This document shows positions 9,100 to 19,600 of a stretch of DNA of 64,000 nt, one piece after another. Made by a program: the position numbers and the translations under genes. Source of the stretch: Hahella sp. HNIBRBA332 (lineage in GTDB: Bacteria > Pseudomonadota > Gammaproteobacteria > Pseudomonadales > Oleiphilaceae); NCBI RefSeq assembly GCF_030719035.1, contig NZ_CP132203.1, positions 2,356,001 through 2,420,000 on the forward strand, given 5' to 3'. Position 1 is the stretch's first letter; the number at the start of each line of letters is the position of its first letter. Under the pieces are notes generated by a model. It made no database searches, had not been told where the DNA came from, and saw only the letters and a program-made list of their open reading frames with translations.

Positions 9100-9140
9100 G
9101 CCGCCTGCTTTTCGTTTAAACAACCCGACAATCAGGCGGC
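9100..9140. terminator. Inverted repeat between converging genes
   Basis: GCCGCCTG (9100-9107) and CAGGCGGC (9133-9140) are perfect 8-bp arms placed between the stops of the small rightward gene (9081) and the leftward MFS gene (9186). Neither side has a strong T run, so it may be a bidirectional terminator of the Rho-aided kind. Confidence 0.4.
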
Positions 9141-9185
9141 GAGATTCAAACGCTGACCGTTAACAGGACAACGTTGTTTATTTTG

Positions 9186-10430
9186 CTAATCCGCGTATTT
9201 CACCTGCCGCGCCAGACTCAATTGCTCTTTACAGCAAACCAGAATCGCCAGGCAGACGCAAAGCAGTGCGGACAGGATAGGAGCGCTGACGCTGATGTTC
9301 GCCACAAAGCCAAAGGCGAAGCCAGAGAAGCCTGCGCTGAAGGCGGCGATGGCGGCGGCCATTCCCATGATGGAGCCCTGCCGACTGGCGTCGACGCTCA
9401 TGGATAATTGCGCCATCAGACCGCTGTAAGACAGGCCGAACCCCACGGCTCCCAGGGCCGCCAGCAGATACAGCGCGTAGACATTGGCGCTGATCAGGGT
9501 TCCGCCGATGCAGAGCGCCATCAGCGCCAACGCCAGCCCAACCATGCCAAGCGGCTTCAGCATTTTCATGGCGGCGCCCACCAGAAACAGGAACGCCGCC
9601 GCCAGACCAAAGCCGACCCAGGAGACGAAACTACTCACTTCCTGCTGCCCCAGGCCCAGCTCCCCTGTCAGATACAGACCGATAAACTGGAAGAAGGTAT
9701 TCCAGCCCACCAGCATCAACAGCAGGAGCAAGGCGTAGGTGCGGATGTCCTTGATTCGCACTGCGTCGAGCAGGTTCGCAATGGGGTTGGGAAGGGTCAT
9801 CCCGCGACTGTCGGCGTCCGCTTGCTGATCCTGAAACACCAGCAGCAGGATCAGCAAATTCACCACAGACAACGCCGCCACAAAGACAAACGGCGTCTGC
9901 AGATTGAACCAGGGAACTAACGTCGGATCGCTCAGGTAGCCGCCGATCAATGGACCGACGACATAGCCCAGGGAAACAAAGAACATGATGTAGCCGATGT
10001 ACTTGGCCCGCTGCTTCTCCTCAGTAACGTCAATAATGGACGCCTGCGCGACAGGCAGACTGCCAGAGAAAAAGCCGCCGATAAGACGCCCGACCATGAA
10101 CAGCCACAGGCTTTTGAACGCCAGGGCGAGCGCCAGAAAGACATAGCTCATCGCCAGACCGCCCAGACACAGCAACAGCGTCTTCTTTCGGCCCAGGCCA
10201 TCGGACAAGGCCCCCAGCAACGGCGCGCCGAAAAACATGGCGATGGAAAACGCGCCCAACGCCACGCCATAGACGCCATTGCGGAAACTCTCCGATCCCT
10301 CGCTGATCAGTCCTGCCGCCGGATCGTGGGCGATGGGCGTCAGCATGGGAATAATCAGGCTGGCGCCCAGGTTATCAATGAAGATAACCAGATAAATGCC
10401 GATTAAACTCAACATCCTTATGTTTGTCAT
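9186..10430 (-). CDS. MFS efflux transporter, last gene of the NRPS-PKS operon
   Basis: 414 residues from the ATG at 10430, with GAGAGG 4 nt upstream; an ATG 51 nt earlier has no site. About twelve hydrophobic segments and the MFS loop 2-3 signature G-A-L-S-D-G-L-G-R-K-K (~83-93) mark a TetA/drug:H+ antiporter-like member of the major facilitator superfamily. Motif C-like GYVVGPLIGGYLSDP follows in helix 5. It lies 118 nt after the thioesterase-bearing PKS gene in the same direction, so it is probably co-transcribed and exports the product, giving self-resistance. Substrate specificity cannot be read from the sequence. Confidence 0.85.
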   Translation of the reverse strand: MTNIRMLSLIGIYLVIFIDNLGASLIIPMLTPIAHDPAAGLISEGSESFRNGVYGVALGAFSIAMFFGAPLLGALSDGLGRKKTLLLCLGGLAMSYVFLALALAFKSLWLFMVGRLIGGFFSGSLPVAQASIIDVTEEKQRAKYIGYIMFFVSLGYVVGPLIGGYLSDPTLVPWFNLQTPFVFVAALSVVNLLILLLVFQDQQADADSRGMTLPNPIANLLDAVRIKDIRTYALLLLLMLVGWNTFFQFIGLYLTGELGLGQQEVSSFVSWVGFGLAAAFLFLVGAAMKMLKPLGMVGLALALMALCIGGTLISANVYALYLLAALGAVGFGLSYSGLMAQLSMSVDASRQGSIMGMAAAIAAFSAGFSGFAFGFVANISVSAPILSALLCVCLAILVCCKEQLSLARQVKYAD

Positions 10431-10548
10431 AAAACCTCTCGTACTGGAGCGCCCTACAAGGACGCCCTTTATTTTTTCCATTATTTGCTATTGGATTGGC
10501 GCTTTATTGGCCTCTTAATCCTGGCCGCTTCGCCGCAGCTTCTTCGTC

Positions 10549-13500
10549 TTAACCGATGCCCTCCCCATTGAGAAAGCGCAGTAACTGCGTATTAAAAAAA
10601 CGGCTCGCGGTCAGGGGGATAAAGTGACCGTGCCCCTTCACGACCAGTTCGGCGGCTTGAGGAATGCGGCGTAACTGATCGAATGTGGCTTCATCGATAA
10701 CGCAGTCGTTTTGTCCGTGCGTCAACAACACCGGCATGGCGATCCCACCAAGGCGCGCATTGACGTCAAAGCACATCAGCGCGTCGTAGTAATAACGCAG
10801 CACGCTCATCGGCGCGCCGGCGCCCAGACTGGCGACGATATCTTCCGCGCCGTCAAATACGATCTCCAGCATGTCGCGATGCGCTTTCAGTTCGTCATGC
10901 AGGTCCAGCGTATTGCCGAACACGTCTTCGCTGAAACTTGGCGCGGTGCTGATCAAGGTCAACGAACGCACCAGATCCGGGTGATGGATGGCGATCAGGC
11001 AGGACAGGCAGCCGCCCAGAGACCAGCCCACCAGATCGACGGCGTTGCTGCTTAACTCTTGTCTGATAAAAATCGACATGTCTTCCGCCAGCGCTTCCAG
11101 GGAAAACGCAGCAGCGTCGAAAGGGCAGTCTTTGTGGCCGGGATAGATTGGAATTAACACCCGTCGACCGGACTGGGTCAGCGCATTGATTTGCTGCGTC
11201 CAGGCTTCCGCGCTGGTGTTCAGGGGCGGCGCCAGAATAATGGGCCGCCCTTCCCCATAGCTTAACCATTGCGCCATGGGGCCAGATGCGGTCGCAGATG
11301 CGCTTTCTCTCGGCGCTTCCGCTATCGCCTTCTCTTCCGCTATTCCCCTCTCTTCCGCTATCACCTTCTGCTCCACTATCCCCTTATCCTCCGTGACAGT
11401 CGCGCTCTCAGCGCCTGCCGCGGCTATAGCGGCGGCGAGATCCGCCAGCGTGCGATATCGGAACAAGTCATGAGCCTGCAGGCCTGGGCCGCGCTGTTGA
11501 TAAGGCGCCAGCAGTTTCAGGGCGGACAGGGAATCCAGCCCGAGATCTTCGATTAACGCGTCCCGAGGCAGTTCATCCGGCGCAAACCCCAGCAGGTCTG
11601 ACACCGCGGCGCGCAGCTCTTCTACAATGGCTTCGGTGGAAAGGGTCGAATCAGCCTGGGTGGACGGAGAAGCGTCAGCAACTTGCTCGTCTTCCCGGTC
11701 ATCAATCCAATAACGCTTGCCGTCAAACGGATATGCCGGCGCATTGACGTCTGGATTCAGTGACGCGACCGCGTCCAATCGGCGCCGCACTTCCCCCTGC
11801 TCGCCCGCCCGCCACAGCGTCATCAGGGCCAGTTTATCCGTCGACAGGGTAAGTTCTCGCACGGCCAAAGGCGCATTTCGCAATGCGTCTCCGGCGTCCA
11901 ACTCGTGCGCCAGTTGCTCCAATGCGGATAGCAAATCTGACTTATTCGCGGCGATAACGACGCAGTGCTGTCCATAGCGGGGGCGACGCAGTAACAACTG
12001 GCTGAGATCATAAAGCGCGTCCTCGTCCAGCTTCCCGACTAATTGCCGCACCCGTCCGACACTGGCGATCAGGCTGTTGCGGCTTTGCGCCGAGAGACAG
12101 AACGGCAGCGCCTCGCCCTTCCTGCGGGCGGCCAGGTTCTGCGTTGTCGAAGGCATTTTCTGCAGTAGCGCGTGCCCATTGGAGCCCGTGAACCCGAAGG
12201 CGCTGACGGCGCACAGGGGTTTATCCTGGGGCCATGGCAAGGGCTCAAAATTCATGCGAAAGCCAGCGAAGTCGATCAGCGCATTGGTTTTTCGCAGAGC
12301 CGGAAATGGCGGAATCGTCTCATGCTTGAAACTCAGCAGCACTTTGATGATGCCGGCGAGCCCGGAGCACACCAGGGAGTGGCCGATAATCGGCTTGACC
12401 GCGCCCAACAGACAGGCGTAATCCTCGCCATGGTCTTTGAACGCTTCGGTCAATCCGCGCATCTCAATGGGATCGCCCAAATGCGTGCCAGTGCCGTGGG
12501 TCTCCACATAGGCCAGCTGCGCGACATCCACCTCGTGACGACGGTACAGGTTGCGGATCAGCCTGCTTTGTGACTGCGCGTTGGGCGCCATCAACCCATT
12601 GCTTCTGCCGTCATGATTCAAGCCCGTTGCGACAATCGCGCCGTAGACGCGCAGCCCCCGCGCTTTGGCTTCTCCGTAGCGCATCAGGATAACCGACGCG
12701 CATCCCTCCGCTGGCGTGAAACCGTCCGCATCGTCGCTGAACGCGGCGCAGCGGCCGCTTGGCGATGACATATTGGAGCGTTGCGCAAACTCAAACAGCT
12801 CCGGCGTGCTGAACACCGACGCCGCCGCCACGATCGCCGCGCCGCAATGGCCCGCCTGAATATTGAGGCAGGCTTCATGCAGGGCGCTCAACGAGGAGGA
12901 ACAGGCGGTGTCCAGAGTCAGCGACGGCCCATTAAAATCATAGAAATAAGAGATCCTGCCGGACAAGGTCGAGGTGGCGTTGCCAAGAAAACTGTGCGTA
13001 CTGAACGCCTGCTCAGGATGTCCCGCCACCACAAATTTATAATCGCCGGGAAGACTGACTGCGAACACTCCGCACTGTAGCTCCCGTAATTCGTCCAGTC
13101 CCAGGTAGCTGTCGTCAATGGCGTGCTGCGCGGACTGCATCAGCAGGCGCTGCTGCGGGTCCATGCATTTGGCTTCGTTGGGGGAAATTTTGAAAAAGCC
13201 GGCGTCAAAATGATCGTAGTCAGGCAGAAAGCCGCCCACGAACTCCCTCGTCCCCTGCCTACGCCAGCGATCTGTCGTCGTCAGTTGGGAAGTCCCTTGC
13301 ATGATGGCGTCCCAATAGGCGTCCACGCCATCGCAGCCGGCGAACTGCGCCGCCATGCCCACGACGACGATGGCGTCATCCTGGATTAGGTCGTCTTGTG
13401 GATCTTCGCCTCGGGAAGCCTGCGTGGGCTCACTCGATTGCTCCGCCGCCCCGGTTTGCGGCGTGTCCGCCAGAACCTTACTTATGTGGACAGTAAGCCC

Positions 13501-13695
13501 GTCGATGCTGATGCATTCGTAGATATCCGTCGGCGTGATTCCACAGTCGAAATGGCGATTGATGAGCTTGCTCAATTGCGCCGCCAGAATGGAATCCACA
13601 CCGAGGGTCGCGACTTCCGCGCCCGTTTCAATATCGCCGGGGTCCGCCAATAGCGCCTCAGCAAACAGCGCGACAAGGCGCTCTTTAACTTCCAT
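10549..13695 (-). CDS. trans-AT PKS: ACP-KS-ACP-TE (LkcG-like, chain release)
   Basis: 1048 residues. ACP1 has its phosphopantetheine serine at ~35 (GVDSI). KS5 spans ~106-515 with Cys265 (DTACSSS), His400 (ETHGTGT) and His439, though the usual KSNIGH reads KPIIGH. There is no AT or reductive domain. ACP2 has Ser722 (GLDSL). The thioesterase (~805-1045) has GWSLGG (Ser892), Asp997 and His1022 or His1024. The first ACP completes the module begun by the KS at the end of the upstream protein. The gene overlaps its neighbour by 11 nt, so translation is coupled. Between ACP2 and TE is a repetitive IAEE(K/R) linker (~771-795). The TE should release the chain, in lankacidin-type pathways as a delta-lactone. 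Confidence 0.9.
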   Translation of the reverse strand: MEVKERLVALFAEALLADPGDIETGAEVATLGVDSILAAQLSKLINRHFDCGITPTDIYECISIDGLTVHISKVLADTPQTGAAEQSSEPTQASRGEDPQDDLIQDDAIVVVGMAAQFAGCDGVDAYWDAIMQGTSQLTTTDRWRRQGTREFVGGFLPDYDHFDAGFFKISPNEAKCMDPQQRLLMQSAQHAIDDSYLGLDELRELQCGVFAVSLPGDYKFVVAGHPEQAFSTHSFLGNATSTLSGRISYFYDFNGPSLTLDTACSSSLSALHEACLNIQAGHCGAAIVAAASVFSTPELFEFAQRSNMSSPSGRCAAFSDDADGFTPAEGCASVILMRYGEAKARGLRVYGAIVATGLNHDGRSNGLMAPNAQSQSRLIRNLYRRHEVDVAQLAYVETHGTGTHLGDPIEMRGLTEAFKDHGEDYACLLGAVKPIIGHSLVCSGLAGIIKVLLSFKHETIPPFPALRKTNALIDFAGFRMNFEPLPWPQDKPLCAVSAFGFTGSNGHALLQKMPSTTQNLAARRKGEALPFCLSAQSRNSLIASVGRVRQLVGKLDEDALYDLSQLLLRRPRYGQHCVVIAANKSDLLSALEQLAHELDAGDALRNAPLAVRELTLSTDKLALMTLWRAGEQGEVRRRLDAVASLNPDVNAPAYPFDGKRYWIDDREDEQVADASPSTQADSTLSTEAIVEELRAAVSDLLGFAPDELPRDALIEDLGLDSLSALKLLAPYQQRGPGLQAHDLFRYRTLADLAAAIAAAGAESATVTEDKGIVEQKVIAEERGIAEEKAIAEAPRESASATASGPMAQWLSYGEGRPIILAPPLNTSAEAWTQQINALTQSGRRVLIPIYPGHKDCPFDAAAFSLEALAEDMSIFIRQELSSNAVDLVGWSLGGCLSCLIAIHHPDLVRSLTLISTAPSFSEDVFGNTLDLHDELKAHRDMLEIVFDGAEDIVASLGAGAPMSVLRYYYDALMCFDVNARLGGIAMPVLLTHGQNDCVIDEATFDQLRRIPQAAELVVKGHGHFIPLTASRFFNTQLLRFLNGEGIG

Positions 13696-16600
13696 GATTC
13701 ACCTCTTTCATCGCGGCGCTGTCCGCCGCCTGTTCAAACCAATAAGGCTTGGTGTCGAAGACATATCCCGGTAAGTGCAGACGACGATAAGCGCCCTCTG
13801 CAAACACGGGCGTCCAATCAATCAGGGCGCCTTGCTGATATTGCGCCTGGGCCGCCTGCATTAGGGCAGTCCAATCGCTTTGCGACAGGTCCGGCGTCCA
13901 ATGCGACGTTTTACCGGCGCACTTTTCCTGGCCGGTCGCATCGGTGGCGCGAATCTGTGCGGTCAGGTCGGCGACGGAGGTGGCGATCCAGCTCAGACGA
14001 TATGCAAAGGCCTCACGTCCGGTGTTCAGGGTGAACGCAATATCCGCCAACTCATGATCGGTAGTTTGCAGGCGCTCCAATAAATGCGCCTTCATGGCCG
14101 CCAGCGAATAAGGCGTCTTGGCGCTGAGCGTCACCAGCCAGCAGGGCTTTGGCGCCCTTTCGACAACGGCTGATTGCCGCCCCTCGGACAGGACGACATG
14201 AGCGTTGGAGCCGCCAAACCCAAATGAACTGATACCGGCCACTCTCGGACCCGTCGCCTCCCAGTCGCGATTCTCGGTCAGCAGCCAGAAGGGACCATCG
14301 CTGAGATGAATCATGGGATTCAGCCGGTGGAAATGGATATTCGCCGGTAACCGCCGATGTTGCAGGCACAGCAGCACCTTCAGCAGCGACGCGATGCCCG
14401 CGGCGGGCTCCAGATGGCCGACATTGGACTTCACTGCGCCCAGCGCGATACTGCCCTTGCTCTTGTGCGGCGCCAGTGCGTGGAACGCCTGATGCAGGGC
14501 GTCGATTTCAATGGGGTCGCCCAATTGCGTGCCGGTGCCGTGGGTTTCGATATAGCTGACCCGCTCCGCCAGTTCCGGCGTGTAGGCCTTTTGCAGCAAC
14601 GCTGACTGCGCCTGTGGGTTCGGCGCGGTTAACGAGTTTGCGCGCCCGCCATGGTTTTCCGCAGAGGCTTCGATGACGCCATAAATGCTGTCGCCATCCC
14701 GTTGCGCATCCGCCAGCCGCTTGATCACCACGCACCCGACGCCTTCCGCGCGCACATAGCCGTTGGCGTCGGCATCGAAGGTCGCGCAGCGGTAATCGGG
14801 CGAGAGCACCCCCATGCTTTGCGCCGCATCGCTGATAGCCGGGTCGATCAGCAGACTCACCGCGCCCACCAGCGCCATATCACACTCGTTGCGCTGTAAA
14901 GACATCACCCCGCGATTGACCGCCACCAACGCGCTGGAGCACGCGGTGTCGATGGTTTGACTGGGGCCATTGAAGTTGAGCAGATACGACACCCGGTTAG
15001 CCAACATGGCGTGGGCGTTGCCGGTGGCGGCGTAGGGGTGCGAGCTTTGCCCCCAGGACTGCAGCAAGGTCTGATAATCGTTGAACTGCACCCCGGCGAA
15101 CACCCCTACGCTACTCAGTAACGCCGGCGCATAGCCCGCGTCGGTCAGGGCGTTGTAGCTGGTCTGCAGAAACAGACGGTGTTGCGGGTCCATCAACATC
15201 GCTTCGCGGGCGGAGAGACCGAAAAAGCGCGCGTCGAAACGCTCGATATCGTCAATGGTTCCCGCGTAATAGGATTTATCCCCCCAACGCGCCACACGGC
15301 GAATGGCGCTGCGGTTTTCCGTCAGCAACGTCCAGAATGCCTCTAGATCCGCCGCCCCCGGCATGACGCCGCTCATGCCGATAATGGCGAAGCGTTGCTC
15401 TGAGAATTCCTCGGAGCGTTTCTCCGCCAACGGCTGCTCTACTGACGCGACGCTGGCCAGGGAAGACGCGGCGGATGCCGTCTCGCCGGTCTGCGAAACC
15501 GCATCGTCAGCACTGGCTGCGCCCGCCAGGGTGGCGCCCTGTTGCTGCAGATATTCCGCCAGTCGCTGGATATTGTTGTAACTGAACAAAGCATTAGGCG
15601 GGACCTGGGCGCCGAAGGTCTTGCCGATATCCTGCGCCAGGGTCTGCATCATCACCGAGTTCAGGCCGAGGTCGCCCCAACTCTTGTCCGTGCTGATGTC
15701 CTCTTCCGTGAGCTTGGTCAGCGCCTCCACCAAGCGGGTCAGCCCCGCCCGGATCTGCGCTTCAGAGGCGGTGACCTGAGAGGCGTTTTGATTGCCGTTT
15801 TTAGCCTGTTGTTGCGAGTTTTGGACTGTAGACGACGTGAAGCGCGCGCGGATTTTCTCCAGATCGCCCACCAGCCCCATGACCTGGTCATATTGATCGG
15901 CGACGCCGTTGATCCAGGTGATGAAAAGCGCGGCGCCCTGCCCCAAGGTCAGCGGGACAAACCCGTAATGACGTTTCAGGTAGTCCGCCAGAGAGCGGTA
16001 CTGATCCATCAGATTTTCGCTATCCTGATCGTCAATCCACAGAGGCCAGTTGATGGACAGCGTATGCCCTTTGCGCGCCCCTTGCCTGACCTGTCCATTG
16101 CGCTCTGCGGCAAACTCATCCAGAAAACGATTGGCGGCGACATAGTCGCACTGCCCCACATTGCCCATGATGCTGGACATGGAAGAGAACAGGCAGAAGA
16201 AATCCAGTTCCAGATGGGCGGTGCAGCGATCCAATTGCCGGGTTCCCGCCACCTTCGCCGCCATGACCGCAGAAAAGTCCGCCAGCGACTTGTTCTGCAC
16301 CTGGGCGTCTCTTAATACGCCGGCGGACTGAATGACCCCATGCAAACGGCCATGCTTTTGCAGCACATCGGCGATCAGGCGCTCCGCCTGAACCGGGTCG
16401 GCGATATCCGCCCGCAGGTAACTGATTTCACCCTGCGGCCACTGCTGCAACCAGGCTTCCCGCTCTGGCGACAAGGCGGAGCGTCCGACCAGAATCACTT
16501 TGGCGTTGTAGTCCGCGTGCAGACGTCGGGCGATTTCTCTGCCGATCATGCCCATGCCGCCGCTGATCAGATACACGCCGCCCTCGCGCAGGCGCGCGCC

Positions 16601-19600
16601 CGGAGCCGGTTCAATGCTGGTCAGGCTGCGCTCCCAGCGCTCTTCTTGCCGGCGTTCGACCTCCTTAAATTCGTCCGTTGTATCGGCCTGTTCCGCCAAC
16701 AGCCAGCGCCAGTCCTCCAATTCCCAGGACCCAGCGGGCTTGGCGATCTGCGCCTGTCTGTAATGAACGTCCGTATTTTCCAGCGCCAGCACTCTGAAAA
16801 CTCCCCCCATGGCGATTTGTTCAGGGGGCTGACGGCTGTCACTGACATTCAATAGTACACAAGGGCGCGCACAGGCCTGCATCGCCTTCGCCAGGTTCAA
16901 CGCCATCGCGTCGCTCCAGGGGACGTTGCAGTTGATCCAGCGGATCTCTTCCTGCTGCAGTTCATGGGCGATGTAATCCAGCGCCTGGGTGAAATCATCC
17001 AGGTGATCGGGCCGCAGGGTCAGGGCGTCATGTTGGAAACTCAATGCCGTTCCTGGACTGACGCGCAGAACCCGCGCACCGTCGATCATCGGCGGCAACA
17101 CTTGCTCCGGCGGCGCCATTACCGCCACTAAAGGGATGGGGTTTGACAGCGCAGGCGCATCAGTGCGTCGCCATACTGGCGTCAACAATACGGCGGGCGT
17201 CAAGTCCGGCGTCGGCGCTGAACTTGGCGCGACAGGTTGAACAGAATTAGTCGCCGCCGAAACGACTTCCGCCTGTAGCGTCGGCGCCCAGTAAACATCG
17301 CGTGCGAACGGATACTTTGGAGCCCCTCGCAGCAGGGATTTCACTGGAAAGCTGCCGGCGAAGTCCACGCTGTCCCCTTGCAGGTAGGCGCGCATTAACG
17401 ACGCGAAGGGCTGGTTCGCCGGCCTGTTCGTTTCGGACGTATCTGCGCCTTCCAGTCTGTCGATCAATGCGTGGACTGACGCCACGACATAACACTCCCG
17501 CTCGGCGTGATGTTGGCGGGCGCAACACAGGGTGTAGCTCAGACTGTATAAGCTGACTTGCGGTTGATCGCGCAAATACGCCGCCAGTTGTTGCCGCACC
17601 CGCCGCAGGCCGCTGCGATTGGGCGCCGACAAGGCGATAAGATACTCCGATTGCGCCGGCATGGTTCCGGCGGACTCACTTGCAAGATATTGCTGCAGAA
17701 TAACGTGACCGTTGGCGCCCCCCGCGCCAAAAGAGCTGAGCCCGGCGAAGCGGGTGGCCGCTCCCGCCAGGGGCCAGGGCTGCGTTTCCCGCACCAGTTG
17801 AAAGCGGGTTTGCTCAATATTTAGATAAGGGTTCTCAATGGCGCAATGCAGCGTGGGAGCAAGCTGTTCGTGGGCGAACTGCTGGATCACCTTGAAGAGT
17901 CCCGCCATCGCGGCGGCGGATTCCAGGTGGCCGATATTGCTTTTCACCGAGCCGAGGTAACAAGGCGCGTCCGCACCCTCCAGATTAGCGCCGTATGCGC
18001 TTTGCAACGCCTGCAGTTCGATGGGATCGCCCAGCCCGGTGCCGGTGCCATGGGCCTCCACATAATTGACCTGGGCGGGATTTACGCCGGATTTGCGCAA
18101 GGCGTCCTGAATCACCCGCTGTTGCGCCCGCGCTGAGGGAACCGTAAAGCTGCTGGTTTTGCCGCCGGAATTAATCGCCGTGGCGCGTACGATGGCGTAT
18201 ATCACGTCCTGATCGCGCAGGGCGTCGGCGACGGACTTCAACACCACCACCGCCGCGCCTTCGCCGGGGACATAGCCGTCCGCCTCCACGCCAAAAGCGT
18301 GGCAATGTCCGCTGGCGCTGAGGAACTTGCCTTGGGATAACAGCCGGTATTTACCCGGATGCGCCATGATATTCACGCCGCCGGCCAGAGCCATGCGGCA
18401 CTCGCCCAGACGCAGGCTGTTGCACGCCATATGCAACGCGGTCAGAGAGCCCGAGCACATGGTGTCTACAGTCAGGCTGGGGCCTTGCAGATCAAATGCA
18501 TAAGACACGCGGTTGGCGATGGCGGCGAAGGAACTGCTCACCACCCTGGAAGCATCCAGGTCCTGATAATGGCCGAACATGGCGGCGGCGAACACGCCGA
18601 CGTCCCGGCTCGGGGCGCTAAAATACCCCGCGTCCTCCAAGGCATGGTAGCTGACCTGCAGAAAACGTCTTTCCTGAGGATCCAGCAGCGTCGCATCCAC
18701 GGGCGCAATATTGAAAAAAGCCGGATCGAACTCGGCAACGCCTTCCATAAAGCCGCCGTGACGGCCGTAGGTCGCCTCCCCCTGCGCGGTTGAGGCGGAG
18801 TAATCCCGCCGCCAATCCCAACGGGACTGCGGAATGACCCGCACCGCGTCTTCACCGGCGGCGAGCGAGCGCCAGAACGCTTCCGGCGTCGCGCCATTAG
18901 GGAACTCTCCCGCCAAGCCGATGATCGCAATGTCGTCGTCCCGATAAGCGTCCGTCGAGAGTTTGGGTTCGTTGGTCAACGTTGGTGTAGCGCCGCCGCC
19001 ATGAGGTTTGACATGCTCGGAGTTAGCTTCTTTGACGTCAGGCGTATTGTCTGTGGCGTCAATTTGCGCTTGTTCGGCAGGTGCTGTTTCCACTTGCCGG
19101 GACGCCGCAGCGCCGTCCGTGTCCGCCAGACAGGCGCATAGCAGCGGCTGCGCCCGCTCCATCAAATGCTCCGCCAGTTGCCTGATGGTGGAGCACTCAA
19201 ACAAGATAGCGCGACTGAGTTTGAAGTCGCCTTGAGGCGATAACTGCGCCGCAATGTCCGTGCTGATCTGAATGCTGGCGACGCTGTCGAGACCTTTGTC
19301 CAGCAGGTTGTCGTCGTCTTTCACCGCTTTCAGACCGCTATGCCGGCGCACGATGTCCCGCAGCCAGCGTCGCGTTTGCGCTTCCAGCTCAACGCTATCC
19401 CCCTGCGCCAGCGGCGATTGGTCGACCACTTCGGGCTCACTTGCCGATTGCGGCGCGTCCATGTCGCCTCGTAACGCAGTCATTCCCGCCGCCGCGCCCT
19501 CATAGATCACCAAATGGCGCTCCCCCGCCGCCAGGGCGGCTAACATGCGTTCACAGGCCGGCTGCGGCTCCATCGGGCGCAGACCAGAGTCATCCTGAGC